Shown: in pieces, positions 59,080-64,000 of the stretch
Layout of the letters: each line of letters opens with the position of its first letter
How positions within the stretch are numbered: the stretch's first letter is position 1
DNA from: Falsirhodobacter flavus
GTDB lineage: Bacteria > Pseudomonadota > Alphaproteobacteria > Rhodobacterales > Rhodobacteraceae
Length of the DNA: 64,000 nucleotides
Assembly: GCA_029846755.1 (NCBI GenBank)
Contig: JARWBI010000001.1
Coordinates: 868,001-932,000 of the forward strand
Direction of reading: 5' to 3'
Notes under the pieces: generated by a model
Told to the model about the DNA's origin: nothing
Databases searched by the model: none
Seen by the model: only the letters and a program-made list of their open reading frames with translations
Made by a program: the position numbers and the translations under genes

Positions 59080-62000
59080 ATGAGCGACCGGATCATCCTT
59101 GGCGGTGCGCCAGAAGGGTATGACGCAAAGCTGCTGGCGAAAGAGCTGGCAAAGGGCGCACCCGTCATCCATGTTGCCCGTGACGACAAGCGGCTGGAGG
59201 CGATGCGCACCGCGCTTTCTGTGATGGCGCCGGACGTTCCGGTGCTGGAATTCCCGGCATGGGACTGTCTGCCCTATGACCGCATCTCGCCCAACCCGGC
59301 GATCTCGGCGCGTCGGATGGCGACGCTGGCGGCGCTGGCGCAAGGGATGCCGGGGGCGTTCGTTCTGCTGACAACGATGAACGCGGCGACGCAGAAGGTG
59401 CCTTCGCGCGGGCTGATCGCGGCCTCCAGCTTTTCGGCGCGCGTGGGCGACCGCGTAGACGAGACACGTTTGCGCGACTACCTTGGCCGTATGGGTTATT
59501 CGCCCGTGACGACCGTGGCCGAACCCGGCGACTTTGCGATTCGCGGCGGTATCATCGACATCTACCCGCCCGAGGGCTCGCCGATCCGGCTGGACCTGTT
59601 TGGCGACACGCTGGACGGGCTGCGCCATTTCGACCCCGAAACCCAGCGATCCACCGACAAGCTGACGATGATCGACCTTGCCCCCGTGTCCGAGGTGATG
59701 CTGGACGACGCCTCGATCACCCGATTCCGCCAGAATTACCGTATCGAATTCGGTGCGGCTGGCACCAGCGATCCGCTTTACGAGGCGATCAGCGCGGGGC
59801 GCAAGCATCAGGGGATGGAGCATTGGCTGCCCTTCTTCCACGAGGGGCTGAAGACGCTGTTCGATTATCTGCCGAAGGCCGCGGTGATGCTGGACGATCA
59901 GATCACCCCCATGCGCCTGTCGCGGTGGGAGGGGATCGCGGACCAATATGACGCGCGGCGCGAGGCAATGGGCGCCAAGGGGCGGATGGACAGCGTCTAC
60001 AAACCCTCGGCGCCGGACCTTTTGTATCTGGACGATGCCGCGTGGGAGGCGGCTGTCGCCGGGCATCGGGTCATCCAGTTCTCGCCCAACCCGCAATCGC
60101 CGGGACCGGGCGTTCTGGACGCTGGCGGACGGCTGGGCCGCAGTTTCGCACCCGAGCGTCAGCAGGAAAACATCAGCCTCTTCGCTGCTTTCGCCGATCA
60201 TATTCGCGCGCTGCGCGAGGATCGGCAGGTGGTGATCGCGAGCTGGTCCGAGGGCGCGCGGGAACGGCTTTCGGGGCTGCTGGACGATCAGCAGGTGACG
60301 GGGCGCACTATCGACGACATGCGCGATGTGCCGGAGGGGCGCGGCGGGCTGTTCCTGACCGTCTGGGCGCTGGAGGCGGGGTTCACCGCGCCAGGGCTGG
60401 CGGTGATCTCGGAACAGGACGTGTTGGGCGACCGGCTGGTCGGCAAGCCTCGCCGCAAGCGCAAGGCCGACAACTTCCTGCGCGAGGTGGATACCCTGTC
60501 GCCGGGCGATCTGGTGGTGCATGTCGAACACGGGGTTGGCCGCTATATGGGGCTGGAAACGCTGCGCGTGCCGCAACCCCCGCGCAACAAGCCCGGACCG
60601 CCGCATGATTACCTGCATTTGGTGTATGCCGAGGATGCCAAACTCTATCTGCCGGTCGAAAATATCGAGCTTCTGTCGCGCTACGGTCACGAGGAGGGGC
60701 TGCTGGACCGTCTGGGCGGCGGAGCATGGCAGGCGAAGAAGGCCAAGCTGAAGCAGCGCATCCGCGAGATTGCGGATCGCCTGATGCGGATCGCAGCCGA
60801 ACGCCACCTGCGCCATGCCCCCATCCTCGAAGCGCCGCACCAGATGTGGGAGGCGTTCTCGGCCCGCTTCCCGTATCAGGAAACCGACGATCAGCTTTCC
60901 GCGATTGCCGATGTGGTCTCGGACCTTGAAGCGGGCCGTCCGATGGACCGTTTGGTGGTGGGCGATGTCGGCTTCGGCAAGACCGAGGTGGCGATGCGCG
61001 CTGCCTTTGTCGCCGCGATGGCCGGCATGCAGGTCGCGGTGATCTGTCCGACGACGCTTCTGGCCCGCCAGCATTTCCGCAGCTTTGCCGAACGCTTCCG
61101 CGGCTTTCCGTTCAAAGTGCGTCAATTGTCGCGCTTCGTGACCGCGAAAGAGGCGGCAGAAACGCGCGCCGGGCTGGCCGATGGCACGGTGGACATCTGC
61201 ATCGGCACCCATGCGCTTCTGGCCAAGACCGTGAAGATCAAGAACCTCGGCCTGCTGGTTATCGACGAGGAGCAGCATTTCGGCGTCACCCACAAGGAAC
61301 GCCTGAAGGAGATGCGGTCCGAGGTTCACGTCCTGACCCTGACCGCGACACCGATTCCGCGCACGCTGCAACTGTCGCTGACCGGGGTGCGTGACCTCTC
61401 GATCATCGCGACGCCGCCGGTGGACCGTCTGGCGATCCGCACCTATGTGTCGGAATTCGACAGCGTGACCCTGCGCGAGGCGCTTTTGCGCGAACGCTAT
61501 CGCGGCGGGCAGAGCTTTTTCGTCGTCCCGCGCATTTCCGACCTGCCAGAGATCGAGGCCTTCCTGCGCGAACAGGTGCCGGAGGTCACGTTCCTTGTCG
61601 CCCACGGCCAGCTTGCGGCGAGCGATCTGGACGAGCGGATGAACGAATTCTACGACGGCAAATACGATGTGCTGCTGGCGACGACCATCGTGGAATCGGG
61701 GCTGGATATTCCTACCGCCAACACGATGATCGTTCACCGCGCCGACATGTTCGGCCTGTCGCAGCTTTACCAGATCCGGGGGCGTGTGGGGCGGTCCAAG
61801 ACCCGCGCCTATTGCTATCTGACGACGAAACCGCGTGCGCCCTTGACGCCGCAGGCGCAGAAGCGGTTGAAGCTGCTGGCCAGCCTCGACAGCTTGGGGG
61901 CGGGGTTCAACCTTGCCTCGCACGATCTGGATCTGCGCGGCGCGGGCAACCTTCTGGGCGAAGAGCAGTCCGGCCACGTCAAGGAAGTCGGCTACGAACT

Positions 62001-62532
62001 CTACCAGTCCATGCTGGAAGAAACGATCGCCAAGCTGAAATCGGGCGAGATTTCGGGCCTGACCGAAGCGGACGATCAATGGGCGCCGCAGATCAATCTT
62101 GGCGTTCCTGTCCTGATCCCCGAGGAATATGTGCCGGATCTGGATATTCGCCTCGGCCTTTACCGCCGCCTATCGGGCCTGACCACCAAGGTCGAGATGG
62201 AGGGCTTCGCCGCCGAATTGATCGACCGCTTTGGTCCGCTGCCGAAAGAGGTGAACACGCTGATGCTGGTCGTGCGGATCAAGGCGATGTGCAAGCGGGC
62301 AGGGATCTCGCGTCTGGATGCCGGACCGAAGGGCGCGACGATCCAGTTCCACAACGACAAGTTCGCCGATCCGGCGGGTCTGGTCGATTTCGTCAAGGCG
62401 CAGGCCGGCGCGAAGATCGTGGGCAACAAGATCTCCATTCCCGGCGAATGGGCGACCGAGGGCGATCGCATCCGCGGGTCCTTCGGCATTGCCCGCGATC
62501 TGGCGGAAAAGCTCATGAAGAAGAAGGCCTAG
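59080..62532 (+). CDS. mfd: Transcription-repair coupling factor Mfd
   Basis: ATP-driven translocase that removes stalled RNA polymerase and recruits UvrA to lesions, 1150 residues. Domains in order: UvrB-like region (about 1-330), polymerase-interacting CarD-like domain (DTLSPGDLVVHVEHGVGRYMG, about 470-490), helicase core with Walker A GDVGFGKTE (about 629-637) and Walker B VIDEEQHFG (about 727), RecG-like motif VGRSKTRAYCYL, and a C-terminal TRCF domain (about 1010-1100). GAAGGGG lies before the ATG at 59080. It shares CTAG at its stop with the convergent transporter gene. Confidence 0.96.
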   Translation: MSDRIILGGAPEGYDAKLLAKELAKGAPVIHVARDDKRLEAMRTALSVMAPDVPVLEFPAWDCLPYDRISPNPAISARRMATLAALAQGMPGAFVLLTTMNAATQKVPSRGLIAASSFSARVGDRVDETRLRDYLGRMGYSPVTTVAEPGDFAIRGGIIDIYPPEGSPIRLDLFGDTLDGLRHFDPETQRSTDKLTMIDLAPVSEVMLDDASITRFRQNYRIEFGAAGTSDPLYEAISAGRKHQGMEHWLPFFHEGLKTLFDYLPKAAVMLDDQITPMRLSRWEGIADQYDARREAMGAKGRMDSVYKPSAPDLLYLDDAAWEAAVAGHRVIQFSPNPQSPGPGVLDAGGRLGRSFAPERQQENISLFAAFADHIRALREDRQVVIASWSEGARERLSGLLDDQQVTGRTIDDMRDVPEGRGGLFLTVWALEAGFTAPGLAVISEQDVLGDRLVGKPRRKRKADNFLREVDTLSPGDLVVHVEHGVGRYMGLETLRVPQPPRNKPGPPHDYLHLVYAEDAKLYLPVENIELLSRYGHEEGLLDRLGGGAWQAKKAKLKQRIREIADRLMRIAAERHLRHAPILEAPHQMWEAFSARFPYQETDDQLSAIADVVSDLEAGRPMDRLVVGDVGFGKTEVAMRAAFVAAMAGMQVAVICPTTLLARQHFRSFAERFRGFPFKVRQLSRFVTAKEAAETRAGLADGTVDICIGTHALLAKTVKIKNLGLLVIDEEQHFGVTHKERLKEMRSEVHVLTLTATPIPRTLQLSLTGVRDLSIIATPPVDRLAIRTYVSEFDSVTLREALLRERYRGGQSFFVVPRISDLPEIEAFLREQVPEVTFLVAHGQLAASDLDERMNEFYDGKYDVLLATTIVESGLDIPTANTMIVHRADMFGLSQLYQIRGRVGRSKTRAYCYLTTKPRAPLTPQAQKRLKLLASLDSLGAGFNLASHDLDLRGAGNLLGEEQSGHVKEVGYELYQSMLEETIAKLKSGEISGLTEADDQWAPQINLGVPVLIPEEYVPDLDIRLGLYRRLSGLTTKVEMEGFAAELIDRFGPLPKEVNTLMLVVRIKAMCKRAGISRLDAGPKGATIQFHNDKFADPAGLVDFVKAQAGAKIVGNKISIPGEWATEGDRIRGSFGIARDLAEKLMKKKA

Positions 62533-63728
62533 CGCGCGGGAAGCGCGCGCATGGCCAGAAGTGCAAGGCCGGTGAAGCAGGCGACCCCGATGGCCAGCGG
62601 CTGCACCGTGCCGTTGAACGACAGCCCGACGGGCGAGGCGAGCATGACACCCAGCACCGTCGCCACCCCGCCGATGACCGAGGCGGCAAGGCCCGCCAGA
62701 TGGCCCATCGGTTCCAGCGCCATGGCGTTCAGGTTGCCCATCGTCATCCCCATCATGAAGAAGATGCTGGTGAACCAGAAGAAGACCGCCGGGAACAGCG
62801 CCGCCTCGGGGATCAGGCTGAAAGCGCTGGACAGCGCCATGACGGTCGAGATGACAAATTGCACCGTCACCATCGCCGTAATCAGGTAACGCATTCCAAG
62901 CCGCACCACGAGCCGCGCGTTCAGAAAGCTGGACGCCCCCGACAGCAGCGCCCCAAGCGCGAACCAGTAAGGAAACTCGTCCCCGCGCCCCAGGGCGACG
63001 TCGAAGATCTGCTGCACCGAGGTGATCGTTGCGAACATGCAGCCGAAGATCAGCGCCTGCACCCCGATGGACAGAAGAACGCTGCCGTTGGTCAGAACCT
63101 CTCGCGTGCCGGACAGAAGGATCGGCAGCCGTAGCGGGCGGCGTGCCTCGATGGGTAGCGTCTCGGGCTGGCGTGCCATCATCCATGCTGAAGACAGCAG
63201 CGAGAAGATCACGAAGGCCACGAACACCCCGCGCCAGCCGAAGCCCGCGATGATGAAGCTGCCCGCCATCGGCGCAACCGCCGGAACCAGCGTGAACACC
63301 ATCATGATGAAGCTGACGACGCGCGCCATCTCGCGCCCTTTGTAAAGGTCACGCACCATCGCCAACGCCACGATGCGCGGACCCGCGCCGCCAAGGCCCT
63401 GGATGAGACGCCCGACCAGCACGGCCTCCAGCGAAGTGCCTGACAGCGCGATCAGCGCGCCGGCGCAGTAAAGCACCGCCCCGCCCAGCATCACCGTCTT
63501 GCGCCCGAACGCATCCGAAAGCGGGCCGACGAAGAACGTACCGACCCCCATGCCCAGCATGAAGAAAGTCACGATCAGCTGCGCATGGTTCGGCGCGTCG
63601 GGCGTCAGCTCTGCTGCGATGGCGGGCAGCGAAGGCAGCATCGAATCGATGGAAAAAGCCACGGTGGCGATCATCGTCGCGATCAGCGCGATGAACTCCC
63701 CTTGCGATACGGCGGGGCGGGTGGTCAT
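62529..63728 (-). CDS. MFS drug efflux transporter, Bcr/CflA type
   Basis: A 399-residue major facilitator with 12 predicted helices of the drug/proton antiporter (DHA1) class. Motif A is GPLSDAFGRKTVMLGG (about residues 67-82) and the helix 4-5 region is RLIQGLGGAGPRIVALAMVRDLY, as in Bcr/CflA. The substrate is unknown. The ATG at 63728 overlaps the upstream FrnE-like gene by four bases (ATGA); the coding frame extends further upstream only as a shadow of that gene. Confidence 0.9.
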   Translation of the reverse strand: MTTRPAVSQGEFIALIATMIATVAFSIDSMLPSLPAIAAELTPDAPNHAQLIVTFFMLGMGVGTFFVGPLSDAFGRKTVMLGGAVLYCAGALIALSGTSLEAVLVGRLIQGLGGAGPRIVALAMVRDLYKGREMARVVSFIMMVFTLVPAVAPMAGSFIIAGFGWRGVFVAFVIFSLLSSAWMMARQPETLPIEARRPLRLPILLSGTREVLTNGSVLLSIGVQALIFGCMFATITSVQQIFDVALGRGDEFPYWFALGALLSGASSFLNARLVVRLGMRYLITAMVTVQFVISTVMALSSAFSLIPEAALFPAVFFWFTSIFFMMGMTMGNLNAMALEPMGHLAGLAASVIGGVATVLGVMLASPVGLSFNGTVQPLAIGVACFTGLALLAMRALPAR

Positions 63729-64000
63729 TGGATCTGCTCGGCGATTTCGTCGATGATTTTTTGCCAAGTGTCCACCGATTGGGCGCCGGGAACCACGAAC
63801 TGACGGTCGATCAGGAATGTCGGAACGGCTGTCACACCTTTTTCCCGCGCATCGGCATCGCGGGCCGCCAGATCGTCGCGATCCGCCTCCGACGCCAGAA
63901 GCCGGGCAGTCACCTCGGCATCCATCCCGCACTCACCTGCGATTGCCGCCAGAACCGAGGCATCGCCGATATCGCGCCCGTCGCGGAAAAAGGCAGCGAA
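63725..64000 (-). CDS. DsbA/FrnE-like thioredoxin-fold oxidoreductase (C-terminal part)
   Basis: Partial gene: the frame is open to the window edge and gives the last 91 residues, starting FAAFFRDGRDIGDASVLA. The helical insert with RDIGDASVLAAIAGECG and the cis-proline loop GVTAVPTFLID are those of DsbA-family proteins of the FrnE / 2-hydroxychromene-carboxylate isomerase type. The N-terminal active site lies outside the window, so redox activity cannot be judged. It is coupled to the MFS gene through ATGA. Confidence 0.85.
   Translation of the reverse strand, partial: FAAFFRDGRDIGDASVLAAIAGECGMDAEVTARLLASEADRDDLAARDADAREKGVTAVPTFLIDRQFVVPGAQSVDTWQKIIDEIAEQIQ

Overview
The window looks like an ordinary, densely packed stretch of a high-GC alphaproteobacterial chromosome, most likely a Rhodobacter-like member of the Rhodobacteraceae (Paracoccaceae). 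The markers are the dusB(nifR3)-ntrB-ntrC-ntrY-ntrX-trkA-trkH-hfq-hflX series, an NtrC without the sigma54-contact GAFTGA loop, a three-gene sqdBDC sulfolipid operon, an smo/mtlK polyol operon, an ispD-ispF fusion, a cysteine-free HemB metal site and a ccmF-ccmH pair. I see no insertion sequence, phage gene, CRISPR array, tRNA or rRNA. No gap between genes exceeds about 300 bases; the largest is the 259-base ilv leader. This is core-genome territory, not an island, and I find no obviously new multi-gene system.

Layout. 0-2.5 kb: cytochrome c maturation (ccmF, ccmH). 2.5-6.3 kb, minus strand: nhaA, then the acetohydroxyacid synthase genes ilvI-ilvN behind a leader region that encodes a 15-residue peptide rich in Ile/Val/Leu codons, followed by a terminator and a competing antiterminator. 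6.3-12.97 kb: a PAS-domain protein, gmk, a gamma-class carbonic anhydrase, a small unknown, a PhoR-type kinase, a nucleoside hydrolase, mazG and an M20 amidohydrolase. 13.1-15.8 kb: sqdB-sqdD-sqdC for sulfoquinovosyl lipid. 15.8-23.9 kb, minus strand: a polyol operon (HAD phosphatase, SorC-type regulator, then smoE-F-G-K, smoS, mtlK).

24.0-38.4 kb: a 47-residue Gln-rich small protein, a membrane-type dipeptidase, the complete glycogen cluster glgP-glgB-glgC-glgA-glgX-pgm with a convergent glk, and a diheme cytochrome c. 38.2-41.5 kb: a small membrane protein, hpt, a RatA/COQ10-like protein and the overlapping ispDF-pgpA-cinA unit. 41.7-53.4 kb: the nitrogen and potassium regulatory run dusB-ntrBC-ntrYX-trkA-trkH-hfq-hflX. 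53.4-64 kb: a penicillin-acylase family protein, a beta-hydroxyacid dehydrogenase-like protein, a SYLF lipoprotein, hemB, a Rhodobacteraceae membrane protein, mfd, a Bcr/CflA-type MFS transporter and the end of a DsbA/FrnE-like gene cut by the window edge.

The carbon genes fit together: polyols enter through SmoEFGK, are oxidised by SmoS and MtlK to ketohexoses, and hexose phosphate can be stored as glycogen (Pgm, GlgC, GlgA, GlgB) or recovered (GlgP, GlgX, Glk). Gene packing is extreme. Same-strand neighbours commonly share ATGA/GTGA/TGATG junctions, and eight of nine convergent pairs overlap at their stop ends, three of them through a single CTAG or TTAG. The most interesting observations are the ilv attenuator, the pervasive 3' overlaps, the polyol-operon control elements and the small Gln-rich gene.
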